A stretch of 64,000 nt of DNA from assembly GCA_977006965.1 (NCBI GenBank), contig OZ345361.1, forward strand, positions 558,001-622,000. The letters are read 5' to 3'. The notes beneath the pieces are model-generated. The model worked only from the letters and a program-made list of their open reading frames with translations. It was not told where the DNA came from and made no database searches. The translations under genes and the position numbers were made by a program. Positions 11,905-22,777 of this stretch are shown one piece after another. The stretch is from Phymatolithon calcareum. Taxonomy: Eukaryota > Rhodophyta > Florideophyceae > Hapalidiales. The stretch's first letter is position 1; every line of letters starts with the position of its first letter.

Positions 11905-13509
11905 TCTAATATCCAGTGATTCTTATCCAATCAAATTGGATGTCGAGAGGATTCTCCTGGTTTCTGTAAATACTTCCTCAACTCCGTTTGTCATGAATCG
12001 GCACGTGTAAGTAATTGGTTCATCAACGAGTATTTGAGAGCTAGTCTGAACTGACTACGTGATAGAGGGTGCTCTGGAGTTGAACATCAGAGCAGTGAAT
12101 AACACTTCAGCTTCTTCATCCTCGCTGCGCTGTTGTGAGCAAAATTTGGATATTGAACTGATTGTTGAATGTTTCCATTTTTCATCAGATAACCCTTGTA
12201 TGTTGTGGTAGCGCAGATCTGCGGATCGACGCCACTAAGTAGTTCGGGAACGGTTGGCCGTTGAGGCCGTGCAAGGCTCCAGCGATTGGTCTCTCCCGAT
12301 GGAGGATAGTGGCAGAGCAAACAACAAAACACACACTCGGACTTAGGGTCCAATCACAAGAGGAACCACCGTCCGTACGCAGACACAGGGGCGAGGGTCC
12401 TAGGACCGAGGCTTGACCGACGGCGCAGAGTCGAGGTCGTACGCGAGGCCTTCCCTGAGGCGAAAGGTCCGCGAAGGTTCTAACTGAAAACGGTCGGTCT
12501 GGACCAAACACGTGTTGCCCCTTTTACTGAGGACCGGCGGCCAAAAGCCCGCCATATACTACCAAATCGGTCTTATCATACTAGAAATAAACCTAAACGG
12601 AGTGGACGACGGAGTCGAGGGCACAGTGTGTAAGCCCATGCGCGCTGTAATGGTCGGGGAAAAGCAAGGCCTCAGGGCCACCCATCCATACTACTACATA
12701 TGTGATTCAAGACGTCATCGAAAGAGAGCGGGGTCTCGTTATCGGACTCGAGTAGATTCGTATGCACGTAAAATGTCAGTGAAGCAGGATCGATTGGGTT
12801 ACAATCCTGAATGAAACAGTCTGGTGCACTGCATCGACGCCATAGTAAGCGCTTGTTGGAGAAGATTCGGGAAGTGATGAGGAGAATGAAAAGGTTTGGT
12901 TGATGAGGAACGGTTGAGAAATTTAGTTGTGAGTGAATGAGTTCCTTGGTTTACTGACTTGGCGGATCTCAGGTCTAGGATATATTAACCTGAGAATCCA
13001 ACCAGACTTGATCAAAACCCTATTTTACGATGGAGACCCACGAACTCTTAAAAAGTTGTCATAATATCGTATAACACGTGTAGTATGAAAAAATAAAACT
13101 ATCACCTGAGTGAGGGGTGTGTGATTATCATACTCTTATCATACTTTGACATGTGTCACCGTTCATCTTCGTAAATCAAAGTTTTGAGACATTTTGACTT
13201 CCGATTTGACACGTGTACACGTGTATCCAGATCATATCATGATAATGAAGTGTGTTGCGACAGAGGATTGCAGGAACTTGTGGAACGGCTGGTCTCGAAC
13301 CGCTTTCAAATTAGTGTCGCGAAGTAAAGAATCTTGATGATATTCTTGTCCAAGCTGAGTTGTACCAGCTCACTCAGCGTGTCATGTGGTTTTGTTTCCC
13401 CTGACAAGAAAGTTTGAATTTGAGGTTGTTCCACTCGTCAACTAGTTATGGAGTCCAACACCACTATCATACCCTCCATTTCCTATAAGACTAGCTCCCT
13501 TCAAATTGT
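11905..13509. other. Non-coding stretch, possibly further Copia debris
   Basis: Short frames only. The block 12200-12500 is GC-richer and could belong to the 5-prime part of the Copia relic, but no LTR pair or primer-binding site could be shown. Confidence 0.3.
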
Positions 13510-13665
13510 CATTACAGCTTGCATTTACAGCAAGCCCTTACAGATAGCATTAGAGTCATTACAGCACCGTAGGTTTCGATGCGTACTTACAACAGGAAGG
13601 ATCACCAAGGGTAAACTCTAGAACCGCTGCTTACAGCTTGTGGGTGCTTACACTGTAAGAATTAC
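13510..13665 (+). repeat. Cluster of TTACAG motifs
   Basis: TTACAG or TTACAGC occurs about seven times within about 150 bp, separated by unrelated spacers of variable length, plus near matches (TTACAACAG, TTACACTG). The spacing is irregular, so this is not a simple tandem repeat. It may be a binding-site cluster or compositional chance. Confidence 0.35.
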
Positions 13666-13720
13666 AGCGCCATTGATCCATTTCTCATATTGCCAAGTCA
13701 TACTTGATCCAATTCTTTTT

Positions 13721-14408
13721 CTATAAAGGTCGCCGCGAAGCGGCGCCCTCGGCTTTATGCCAGGGAACAACCCGACCACAGCCAGTGTGCGAAATTGTGC
13801 GTTTAACACCCCGCACTAGTATATCACGACGCTCGTCCGACATGCAACGATTGTAGAGCGTAGCGAATACATTAGACAGCGTGTTACTGAACCGCTTACA
13901 ATTAGATGATAGAAGCTGCTCTCTGGGCTGTCGGGTGAAAACAGAACATGCATCTTGTGGATGTTCCGTTTCTGATATTTCCAACATACAGCAGTTGACG
14001 ATATACTTCCGATGGAAGCTCAGTAGATTTTCACGAGCACTGCCTTTCCCTGTAAACTGTTTAGAAGGGTGTCTATAAGCTTTGAGCAACGCAGAAGCCA
14101 TTGAGCGTGCATTGGGACCTCTCGGAGGTGTTCATGATGGGAAGCACGACTCCTCTCGAAGAAAGTTGTTTTCTGCGTGCATTACCATAAGATGGAGAGC
14201 ATTCATTCAGGGTCTCAATAGTGATCACTATGCCTGCTTCAATCAACAAATCTTGAACCGGGCAATTCTGCAGGTCTCGAACCATGATATTGTAGATTTG
14301 GATATCTGCGTCGTTTGCGCACTTGTCATCTTTCATCCACTCCGGTATAGTGTACGTTGTATCTGCAAGTTCCACATTAATTGCAGGTACTTCTGTTCTG
14401 CTTGACAT
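13721..14408 (-). CDS. Hypothetical protein fragments, two overlapping frames
   Basis: Two minus-strand open frames lie end to end. The first (14408-14073, 111 codons) starts MSSRTEVPAINVELADT and includes IPEWMKDDKCANDADIQ. The second (14101-13721, 126 codons) starts MASALLKAYRHPSKQF and includes REQLLSSNCKRFSNTL. Their composition looks coding, and the pair could be one protein split by a frameshift. The W-x-x-D-x-x-A pattern recalls retrotransposon Gag N-terminal regions, but this is weak. Could equally be non-genic. Confidence 0.2.
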
Positions 14409-15121
14409 TTTTCATCGCGGAACAAAGAAGACGAATTTCAATTTGGCCTGGAGGTCAGTGTCGAGTCCACGTCTTGACTTATTTATAAATGTCGTCTCGG
14501 CGAGGACGATTGTGTTTTGGGACAAAGGGAAAGACGCCCAGGATGCGGCTTGCTTGCCACGCCGAGCGTGTCTTTATTCCCTGTTCAATTGTCCTTTCCT
14601 CTCTACCCCGATATACGGTGCAAATAGTGCTTCTTATACCCATGGGCTGTGCTCTCCTACTATGTAATTGTGGTGCTCGAAGGCTCTACAGTTGAAGCCA
14701 TGAATGGGAAATGTAATGTACATTCCTTGAACTGCTTGCCTTAAGTGTCACAAACGGGACCTATTCCACAATTTATGGGAGGGGTTCTTCCGGGGAACAG
14801 ATCCCCACTTTGCATTGAACTTCAATTTATTTGTAGCGCGTAAAAATTTTCAACAACACTTGTAGAACGTAAGAATTTTCAACAACATTTGTCAATACTG
14901 TAAACGTCCGCGTAACTGTAAGCATGAACTGTAATTACAGCCTGAGCCTTTTTTGCTGGGCATTCGGAGACAACTGTCCTTCCTTCAGAGAAGGCTGTCA
15001 AGGCGCATATCGATATTGATATTAAAATATCGATATGCATCGTGACACTGAGGTGCTTGTGCAGGCACGGGTTGCAAAGAGACTGTTCGCAAAGCACCGG
15101 TGCACCTTGCTTGCAAGTAGC
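14409..15121. other. Intergenic; short tandem repeat near 14.84-14.89 kb
   Basis: An approximately 31-bp unit containing ATTTTCAACAACA and TTGT is repeated twice near 14840-14893. An AT-rich inverted repeat (ATATCGATAT...ATATCGATAT) lies near 15008-15036. No gene recognised. Confidence 0.35.
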
Positions 15122-18100
15122 CTAGCAAGCGCCATTGTGTGGCATGCGAGCTACGCGGTCGAGCTCTCTCGCATCGAACAATCGCACAGTGACTGGAGGT
15201 TCAATGGGGTCCGTTATGCCTTCGTGTAAATTTTTGCCAGACTCGTGAATGCCTTGAGTAAACGCCTTGGCAACACCGAAGAAAGCCAAAACGCTTCCGA
15301 TCGACATTTCGCGAATTCGTTCTTCAACGGCTTCTCTCTGGTGCTCATTATTCGGATCGAGCAACGTTGATGGCGTTTCAACCCCTTGATCAGAAAACAA
15401 GGTTTCAATGTTTTCGCGAGGAATCCGTTGAACAAATCCACCTAGCCCGGACTTAACAAGACCTATACCCGGCGAGAATGCCACGGTCTGACTTTTCTTC
15501 TGGCTTTCGGAAGGCTTAGGTCCGCCCCTCAATATACCACGCTTCTGCCTTGTGATTCCCAAGCCTGTCTGAGCTTCCTTGTCCTGTCCTTGCGCAGTAG
15601 TTTGGGCCATGGAGGTCGGTTTGTTGTTGCCATTAGCCTGAGATGGTCCCGGTTTTGCAGTCAGAGTTGCACTCGCAGATACCGGAAGGGGGAGGGGCGC
15701 ACTTCGCAACGGCGGTGCGCGTTTGGGCACTGCCTGCGGAGTAGGTACAGTCTGCGTTCGAGCAGGGGTGCTCACAATGGCAGCATCAACGACCATTGAT
15801 TCGGGTTGCGACGGCGGAACTGCGTGCGCGGCACTCTGATCAGCGGGCACATTGGGTTCCCGTGGGGCGAGCCCCTGCGCGGCAGAAATGTTATTTTTGT
15901 TTTCAGGTTTCCGATTAGCCTTAGCCAAAGCCAGCTCAGCCCTTTCCCGATTGCTAATTGTAGGAGTGGCGGCTTTAGTGGCCACTTCGGAAGAACCAGC
16001 ATCGTCATTTCGCTTCGCTTGCGCTCTTGCAGAGATTTTCTTGGACGTCTTGCTCGATGATCGCCCAGTCTGATTTTCCGCCTCAGCGTCAAAGGACGTC
16101 GATGCTTGCCTTCCATTTTCACCTTGTGTCTGCTCGTATATGGACCGGAGTTTGCTCCGAGTAGTCGAGGTGTCGTCAAAAATCCGTTTCCACGTTTTTC
16201 CGTCACTTTCACTTTTCTCTAGTGCCTTATTAGCACAATTCCTAAGAACACGGATGCTCTCAATTACAGTTCTCGTCCCTTTCGCCTTCGCATCACGCCA
16301 AACATCAGAGATGCGGAACAAGGTATCACGAAGCTTGATTCGTTTCTTGTGGTCACTCCGCAGTTTCCAGCAAAAATCGAAATACTCCTCAAGGCGCTTA
16401 CTGAGTTGACAGCTCCACCGGCAGAATCGGCGCACCGCCAGAGAGGGCTTCGTATCGTTTTCACCAATCATTCGCTCTGTCGTCAAGGCCAAATATTCAG
16501 TGCACATCGTTGCATTGGCAAAGTGAGAAAAGAGCTGTACCAAGTTTGCGTCGGAGAAGTACTCTGGGTCATCCCTAAGCGAAAAGCACACTTTCAGCAA
16601 AGGGTCAGACGTTTGGGTCATTTTTTCCAGCGCCTTCGGGTCACCCTCAACGACCAACTTGTTCCAATTTGCAATCAAGTCCTTGATATTCCGAACATCA
16701 TCACCAGGTCCGGTCAAAGAAGAACGGACAACTGGGCGACGTCTGCCTGCTGCAGTACCCACCGGACTAGTTTTTCGCCGCTCAGGTTCCGAAATGTCCA
16801 TGGGTTGAACACAGTCTTCACGTTCAGCAGCCGGAGCGCTAGCATCGGGGCCATTTCCAGCCTGCTGTTGAACGGGGAATGCGCCCTCTGCTTGCTTCAA
16901 AAACATTGTTATGTCTTGGGGTTTTAGTCTACTCCATGAGAGAATACTTGATTTCTTGGCAAAGACACACAATGCAGAAAGAAGATCTTTGGTAACGTTT
17001 TCAGCCCACGGTGGCATCTTGGGTTCCTGAGGCAAACGACGGCTTCGCTGCTGCTGCGTTTGTACAGGTTGGTTGGCGTTATCTTCCGTGGTCTTCTTGG
17101 GGTTCTTGTCCTCCGACAGACCCTGCTGCGGGCGAGCACTTGGCGCGGACCTGGCCCCGTGAGCTGTTTGGGTAGATGGTTTCTCAATGCCGGAAGTTGA
17201 CTTTGCCCTTTTCAGATGCGAGCCATTATGGTTTCCGTTGCTTTCGGCCACCCTTTTCTTAGACTTTCCGTTCTCTTCAATATCCATACGTTCCAAAGAA
17301 TCCGACAACCGAGAAGCATTGTCGCCGCGATTCGTACGACTGGGCGGGGTATGCTGTGACGCTGGAGGATGTTGTAGCTTTTGAAGCACCAACTGCGGCG
17401 GAGGTCGCAAAGTGTCCTGCGAAGGAAACATCGGCACCTGGGACGTTACCATCTTCGGTTTCAAAGACGGTTCGGCAGGGCTACGACACAGCTTGTATCT
17501 TAATTGTGTAGCGTTCGTCTTCGCGTGGTTCAAATTTGTAGCGGCAAGGCCGTTCAGGTTTGAAATTTTAGCAGGCATTGCATTGACCTTCGGGGCCTCG
17601 CTAGGATTCTGACAGAATGATGGCTTTGTGGATGGTTCTTTGCGCTCTTGGGTTGATTGCAATTTCTTGCTAGGTTTTGAAGGAATGTCTTCTTTGATTA
17701 AAGGCGAAGGCGCATCCTTTGCCACAACCCGTGAAGATTTTTTCACAGCAGATTTGTTGCGAATAGGTGGAGCAATAGGCCCTGCCATGACCTGGGGTAC
17801 ATCCAAAGGAGTTTCAGGCCCAGAGGTTGGTCTAATGTCTGGTTGTTCAGAACGGGGCTTTGGGGCTGCAAAGTCAACCTTTGCGACTGGCTTGATTTCA
17901 CGGCTTGCACCTTTAACGTCCGGTGCAGACGGGCGGCCATTCAAATTCCCTGTGCTCTCAATGTGAGCTTCCTTCTTCGTTTTGTCCATGTGCCACGTCG
18001 AAGGGAAAAGACGGATGCTCGGACAGACATTGTAGTAGCTCGGTAGAACATGTATGGTGAATTCATTTTCTTCCGCGTGTTTAGTCGGGAGTTGAGGAGC

Positions 18101-18184
18101 ATTTTCGCCCTCTAACTTAACCCATTCTCGTTGACGGCATCCAAGGCCTTTCAACAAAAATGGAACGTAAGAGGGGCCAGACAT
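15122..18184 (-). CDS. Large disordered protein with possible PP1-docking motifs
   Basis: A single uninterrupted 1020-residue frame. The ATG at 18184 (MSGPSYVPFLLKG) is used because the in-frame codon four residues upstream is only TTG. About two thirds is low-complexity, rich in proline, serine, lysine and glutamine, with basic clusters that could be nuclear localisation signals (KSKKRV). A folded, helix-rich middle segment (about 495-650) contains KDLIANWNKLVVEGDPKAL and RRFCRWSCQLSKRLEEYF. Near residue 890, GILRGG matches the SILK-type motif and is followed by KSQTVAFSP, which resembles an RVxF motif. That pair is how many regulators bind protein phosphatase 1. I do not recognise the family. 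A nuclear PP1 regulator is a hypothesis only. Confidence 0.75.
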   Translation of the reverse strand: MSGPSYVPFLLKGLGCRQREWVKLEGENAPQLPTKHAEENEFTIHVLPSYYNVCPSIRLFPSTWHMDKTKKEAHIESTGNLNGRPSAPDVKGASREIKPVAKVDFAAPKPRSEQPDIRPTSGPETPLDVPQVMAGPIAPPIRNKSAVKKSSRVVAKDAPSPLIKEDIPSKPSKKLQSTQERKEPSTKPSFCQNPSEAPKVNAMPAKISNLNGLAATNLNHAKTNATQLRYKLCRSPAEPSLKPKMVTSQVPMFPSQDTLRPPPQLVLQKLQHPPASQHTPPSRTNRGDNASRLSDSLERMDIEENGKSKKRVAESNGNHNGSHLKRAKSTSGIEKPSTQTAHGARSAPSARPQQGLSEDKNPKKTTEDNANQPVQTQQQRSRRLPQEPKMPPWAENVTKDLLSALCVFAKKSSILSWSRLKPQDITMFLKQAEGAFPVQQQAGNGPDASAPAAEREDCVQPMDISEPERRKTSPVGTAAGRRRPVVRSSLTGPGDDVRNIKDLIANWNKLVVEGDPKALEKMTQTSDPLLKVCFSLRDDPEYFSDANLVQLFSHFANATMCTEYLALTTERMIGENDTKPSLAVRRFCRWSCQLSKRLEEYFDFCWKLRSDHKKRIKLRDTLFRISDVWRDAKAKGTRTVIESIRVLRNCANKALEKSESDGKTWKRIFDDTSTTRSKLRSIYEQTQGENGRQASTSFDAEAENQTGRSSSKTSKKISARAQAKRNDDAGSSEVATKAATPTISNRERAELALAKANRKPENKNNISAAQGLAPREPNVPADQSAAHAVPPSQPESMVVDAAIVSTPARTQTVPTPQAVPKRAPPLRSAPLPLPVSASATLTAKPGPSQANGNNKPTSMAQTTAQGQDKEAQTGLGITRQKRGILRGGPKPSESQKKSQTVAFSPGIGLVKSGLGGFVQRIPRENIETLFSDQGVETPSTLLDPNNEHQREAVEERIREMSIGSVLAFFGVAKAFTQGIHESGKNLHEGITDPIEPPVTVRLFDARELDRVARMPHNGAC

Positions 18185-19603
18185 GTTGAGGCGCAACTCC
18201 CCGCCCGCCCGCCTGCAAGCGGACTATCACGCACGCTTGTCAAGGACTTCAAACCTTCGTTGGGTGGCACTTGATCGGCTGGTCTCTGTTTTTGCTGCCC
18301 TTCGGTACTTGAGCGGGAAGCGTATTCACCCAAGATTCTTGGCGACGGTTGGGTTGCATCGCATTGCCGAAAGGGCCCCAGATGGCTGTGTGCTAACAAA
18401 ATGTTGAAATATTGTAAACTTTAGGAGGGCCTTCAAAATTGAGCCGTTCACAGATCTGAATTGTTGGAATGCTTTACCCTTTATCATAATGGTCTAGAAA
18501 TCAGCATATTTTATGGATTGTGTAAGCATGAACAAGAGATCTCGAAGAAAAAGCCCAGGCGATGTATGTCTCGGCGGAATGATTGTCAAAAACAGAAGAA
18601 TGGCACAGAGAAGGGAGCTTTTTGACCAAAAAATTATCCGAATCGGCCATGTCTTTCCGGGTTTGTTTCTTGTAAAGGACGGACGAATCGCGGTAATTTT
18701 CTGCGCTGCAAAGAGTATGTCCAGAAACGGATTCGTCTGATTTTTGACGGAAGTGCATTAAATCTTCTATAGGCCACGACTCCCCAACACCAAAACCAGA
18801 CCCGCAATAAGGGTAAAAAAGCGTGCATAGCGCCACGGAAAGGAAAGGGATATGAACTATTACAAAACGGTAAGCAGAACAGAAACGGGTACGCCCGTCG
18901 ATGAGTATGCAGAGCGCCACATGTGAGATTCACCCAGTGCTCTAATATCTCGGCACTAGTAAAGTACAGTTGGGAGAAAACACAGACTCATTCGCATCCC
19001 TTTGCCATCGAAGCCGCACTTCGGCACAAGGAGCGGATAGCGAGGCTTTCCCAGCAGTGATCGTTTACAAGAAAACCGCCCACACTAGTGTAAATCCCTG
19101 CAGCCGCACTGTAGGCATCAGGGACTGAAAATGTAAAATTCTTAAATGCCAGAGCCGAAGGGCAAGAAGCACGTTCGTCGTAATAATTGAACAACTGAAC
19201 CTCTTCGGCAATATTCTTGGAATCATAATGTGGGTACAAGGCAATATGGACTTCTCTACCTTGGAGCGGGGATGTCCCTAGCCCTTACCCACGTTCAATT
19301 CAGACAAATGGATGTACGCTACTCCATGCAAGCCTCAGATTGCTAAACTTTGATTAAAAACAGTATCTGCTTCACCATTCATGGAATATGAACATTTCGT
19401 TGGCTCATCACTGACTCATCACTGCATTTGAATGGAGAAGCCTCCATCTCAATGGCAGTCATGTTTTATTTGCACATTACTCTTAGCTTTCTGAGTCGCG
19501 TTGTACGAACCCGGGACTACGGGGATGCTTGATGAACAGGCTCGTTAACATGCGCTTCGAATCGCGGATTCCATGTCATGCCATCCAGCTGCTCCATACG
19601 CCT
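18185..19603. other. Intergenic between divergent and convergent genes
   Basis: Several 60-140 residue frames occur on both strands without motifs. The region upstream of 18184 should hold the promoter of the large disordered protein; no TATA box was obvious. Confidence 0.35.
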
Positions 19604-20074
19604 TTACAGCTTGACAGCTCTAGTTTCCCACTCCGTGAGAGAGACATCCGTCTTTTCCTTTTCATCATATCCGTAGAATTCCCGATCCGTAATGAAGGCG
19701 TCCTCAAACTCGAATCCTGAAGAGCCCTTTACCACAAGTGGCATATCATCTCCCAGCAAAAGCTTAGTCGGCTCCATACCTCTGCACTCCAACTCGATAA
19801 TCTTCTTCCATCCTTGCGGCTCCGTCTCGTATGCGAATACCCCCAGGATCTTCAGATCGTTCTTGCGATCACAGAGCTTACAAGCCAAAATCATGCTCAC
19901 CGTATGGCCTCTAATTCCAGGCACTTCGTCTTCCAATGACACCACTGCGGGTTTGGATGTTTCCTCCCCGCAGTGGCTGCACCGGAGCATGAGGTGAAAG
20001 CCGTATCCCTTGGGGAACGCCACGCTGGAAATTCCAGTCACATCGCATCGCGCCTCAACGGCTATCTTCGGCAT
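19604..20074 (-). CDS. CZIB/UPF0587 (DUF866) zinc-binding protein
   Basis: A 156-residue homologue of the small eukaryotic protein known as CXXC-motif-containing zinc-binding protein (human CZIB, formerly C1orf123; DUF866). The start MPKIAVEARC aligns with the family's usual N-terminus, so the ATG at 20074 is preferred. An in-frame ATG at 20143 would add 23 residues. Zinc ligands are C32-x2-C35 (CSHCGE) and C65-x2-C68 (CKLCDR). The family signature ELECRGMEP and the C-terminal YDEKEK are present. Length and spacing match the family (about 160 residues). Its cellular role is reported as zinc-dependent interaction with ZNG1-type metallochaperones. Intact, single exon. Confidence 0.88.
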   Translation of the reverse strand: MPKIAVEARCDVTGISSVAFPKGYGFHLMLRCSHCGEETSKPAVVSLEDEVPGIRGHTVSMILACKLCDRKNDLKILGVFAYETEPQGWKKIIELECRGMEPTKLLLGDDMPLVVKGSSGFEFEDAFITDREFYGYDEKEKTDVSLTEWETRAVKL

Positions 20075-20503
20075 CCTGACCGGTTGCAAGTTCGATCTGT
20101 GTGCCGGTGTTTGCCTCTTCAAGGCACTAGCTGGAGGGTGCATCGCCTTGTGAATCCGATTTTTTGAACAATCAGTCTAAAATTTTTGATTTCAAATTGT
20201 TTTAAAAATGTTTGCCTTTATTTCTAAAACTTCACTGAAATATTTTTGTGCATTCTTCCAGATGCAGTACCACCCGAAACGCATTGGAATATGAATAATT
20301 TTATGAGTAAATCGCGATCTCATATATCTTGCCATCCAGCCACCTTAATCCCCAGCAGCTCGATTTATACCTGCCCATCGAAGATTTACTCAAGCTGAGT
20401 AACAGAAGCGCCGCCCTAAAAGGCAGGTCTTGCTTTCTCGGCCCTACCATCGCGCCGTAAGAGGTGCGTGCGATAGAGGTTTTTCGCACCGATATCTGTC
20501 GCG

Positions 20504-21397
20504 ATGCTCGCGCTGTGTTTTTCCGCGCCGCTTGCCCTGCGTCCGCAACATGCACTCTCGACCCGCTTGCGCCCTGTCTATTGCTGCGCTCACGCCCCGT
20601 CGCCGACGACCGCCGCGCCAGTCGGAGATGTAATCCCAGAATCTCCCAGGCCGCGTCGACGAAGGCGTCGAGCCGCTGTAGTCGACAACGGTGGCGCAAG
20701 TGCGCGTGAGGTTCGTGTGGCAGAGCTGAAAGCCGTGCGCGCCGCGCGCATGAAGGCCCTTTGGGAGGACCCAGCCTTCCGTGAACGAATGTCACGTATC
20801 CGTCGTAAATTCTCCTCCGAGGAATGCTCGGCGCGCTCCGAGCGTCTGCGAGCCCGCTGGCGTGATCCCGAGCTGCGAGCCGCCTTCCTGGACCGTCGTG
20901 ATGGGGCCGATGTCGCTCGGCGCGCGTCAGAGGCGGCAAAACTCCGCTGGCAGGACCCTGCATATCGCGAGCGTATGTCGCGTGCACGGATGGGACGGGT
21001 GGCGTGGAATAAGGGTGTTTCACCTAGTGATGTGACGAGACTTCGCATGAGCGTTGCGCGCCGTGGAGTTCCGAAGTCGGTTGAGACAAGGCGCAGAATG
21101 AGTGAGGCTAAACTTAAGGGGGAAGGAAAGGATTCGTGGAGGATGCTCATTAGTGAGAGCAAGAGGGGGAAGACGAAGGAATACTTTCAAATGCGACGTG
21201 AGTTTAAGGCGTTGCATCGTGATCTCAAATTGTGGAGCGACCTTTATAGGGCTAAGCATGGTAGACTTCCGGATGCTAAGAATTGTGAGACGATGGTTGC
21301 ACCCATGATGGTGTTTCGGATTAGGAGGTATCTCACGCTGAGGGAGAGTTTTGCGCAAGAGGAGAAGAAGGATTTGGAGACAAAGATTATTGATTAA
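20504..21397 (+). CDS. NUMOD3-repeat protein, probably plastid-targeted
   Basis: 297 residues, single exon, ATG at 20504. The first 60 or so residues are rich in alanine, arginine and serine with few acids (MLALCFSAPLALRPQHALS) and resemble an organelle transit peptide, followed by a polyarginine stretch. The body contains repeated R-W-x-D-P-x-x-R units (ALWEDPAFRERMS, ARWRDPELRA, LRWQDPAYRERMS), then classical NUMOD3 units (RMGRVAWNKGVSPSDVTRL, GVPKSVETRRRMSEAKLKG). NUMOD3 is a DNA-binding module first seen in homing endonucleases. Plants and algae have plastid proteins carrying it without a nuclease domain, and no nuclease motif is visible here. A role in organelle nucleic-acid binding is inferred. 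Confidence 0.7.
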   Translation: MLALCFSAPLALRPQHALSTRLRPVYCCAHAPSPTTAAPVGDVIPESPRPRRRRRRAAVVDNGGASAREVRVAELKAVRAARMKALWEDPAFRERMSRIRRKFSSEECSARSERLRARWRDPELRAAFLDRRDGADVARRASEAAKLRWQDPAYRERMSRARMGRVAWNKGVSPSDVTRLRMSVARRGVPKSVETRRRMSEAKLKGEGKDSWRMLISESKRGKTKEYFQMRREFKALHRDLKLWSDLYRAKHGRLPDAKNCETMVAPMMVFRIRRYLTLRESFAQEEKKDLETKIID

Positions 21398-22245
21398 TTA
21401 TCGGACGAACGGTGCAGTTTAGTTGTTAAGAGATCTTGCGAATTTTGTGGGATAAGTTTTGCGAGTGCGGGGCAAATGAGCGGGCCAAACAAACAGGCGG
21501 ATGGCAAATCACATCTCTTCGAATGTTTTATGTACAATACAGGGACTTGGCTCATGGAGGACAAAGTGCAGCTATTCCTCGTCTATGGCTTGCTGCGACG
21601 GTAATAGTATTGAGGGGTCAGTTGCTCTAATGAGAAGTATCTCTGCTGCTGTATAGCGCTGGAACTAGAAGGAAAGCGAAGGTAGTGATATTATCATCTC
21701 TGATGGCCAGGGCCAGAAGTATGCGAAGACGGTCGGGAAGGTTGAATTTTGTTAAAGAACTTTAGAACTGCGATGCTTTCAAAATTAATAGAAGTACCAC
21801 CAGCGGCTACCATCCTAGTGCAAGACCGCAGCACCTAGTTAAACAGGATAATATTTTAATTTCGCCGCGATTTTCACTTCATGGGAGGGCCCATATGTAT
21901 TCGGTTTACCGGCGGGCGGTAGGGTTTTCCGCTTGTTCCTATGTCACGAAATCAAGATAGTTGAGGTCGAACAGCACTTTTAGAATGATGCTTGAGGGCT
22001 CAGTAGTAGGTAAGTCTCTACTTGGTCTGCTTTGAGTATAGTCCAGTACTGTATGGGGAGATAGCGCATGGGAGACCCGGCACTGCCAAGAACAGCATGT
22101 CTTCGACTCCCCCATATTTTTATCATAACGAATGCCAAAAAAACAAATGTCTTGCTCATTACATTTTGGTCAAGGCAAATTATGGATCCCGTACTGTAGT
22201 CAACATCGGAAGGGATTCGCTTTCACAAGAGCGTGATTGTCTCAA
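21398..22245. other. Intergenic
   Basis: No gene recognised. It should contain the 3-prime end of the NUMOD3 gene and the promoter of the MED30-like gene. The segment near 21415-21435 (GCAGTTTAGTTGTTAAGAGA) resembles the A-box part of the tRNA-like sequence at 6505. Confidence 0.35.
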
Positions 22246-22777
22246 ATGGCAGACCCTTTGGAAGAGCCTGTGAGGAAAGCTGTGGAAAAAGCGCGCAGTG
22301 AATTATCAGGCCTCATAGAATCATTGACAAGCGTTCTTCGCGCCGTGGCGGTAAGCATTCCGCCCTCTCTCTTTGCCACCCTTCAACAGGCTTGCAATTT
22401 CCGCTAAACTGACCAAATTTTCTTATTCTTAACCACAGGCAAAAGAGCCCGTGGCAAATGGCCAAGAATCAGGCTCTCGACCGGCGCAGCACTCTATGTC
22501 CGGCGTCATGCAGCGCGTGAAAACACTCAAGGAGGCTGTGTTTGCAGCCACAGAGGCGGGCGCGAACCGTGAACGCGCTGCACGTGCACAGGAGGACGCC
22601 GTGTTGCCAGCGGAGCGCGAAGCGCTTGTGCGGCGGAGGGATGAGCTTATGGATGAGGTCAAGCAGAAAAATGTCAAGGTCAAAATCCTTATTGACGAAC
22701 TTCGAGAACTACACCGCGATATCACTGTCCTACAGTCCGTCTATTACCCGCTTTCGGCACAGGAGCGCGCGCGATGA
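22246..22777 (+). CDS. MED30: MED30-like Mediator subunit, two exons
   Basis: Exon 1 (22246-22350, 35 codons, MADPLEEPVRKAVEKARSEL) joins exon 2 (22439-22777) across an 88-bp phase-0 GT-AG intron to give 147 residues. Exon 2 ends with a helical segment, ALVRRRDELMDEVKQKN then VKVKILIDELRELHRDITVL. This resembles the C-terminal helix of Mediator subunit 30, where a conserved run of the form EVNKKLKQKN...QLRNLIWDIN closes the protein. The N-terminal helix also fits, and length is close to animal MED30 (about 180). MED30 belongs to the Mediator head and links activators to RNA polymerase II. The homology is judged by eye; another small coiled-coil protein cannot be excluded. Confidence 0.55.
22351..22438 (+). 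other. Spliceosomal intron in the MED30-like gene
   Basis: Begins GTAAGC and ends with a pyrimidine-rich tract and CCACAG. Contains a branch-point-like CTAAACTGAC. Its 88 bp contain an in-frame stop, and removing it fuses the two coding frames in phase 0. Confidence 0.7.

Noticed and set aside
20301-21023. 240-codon minus-strand frame opposite the NUMOD3 gene
   Set aside because: It lies entirely antisense to a gene with clear repeated protein motifs and has no recognisable domain; GC-rich composition explains its length.
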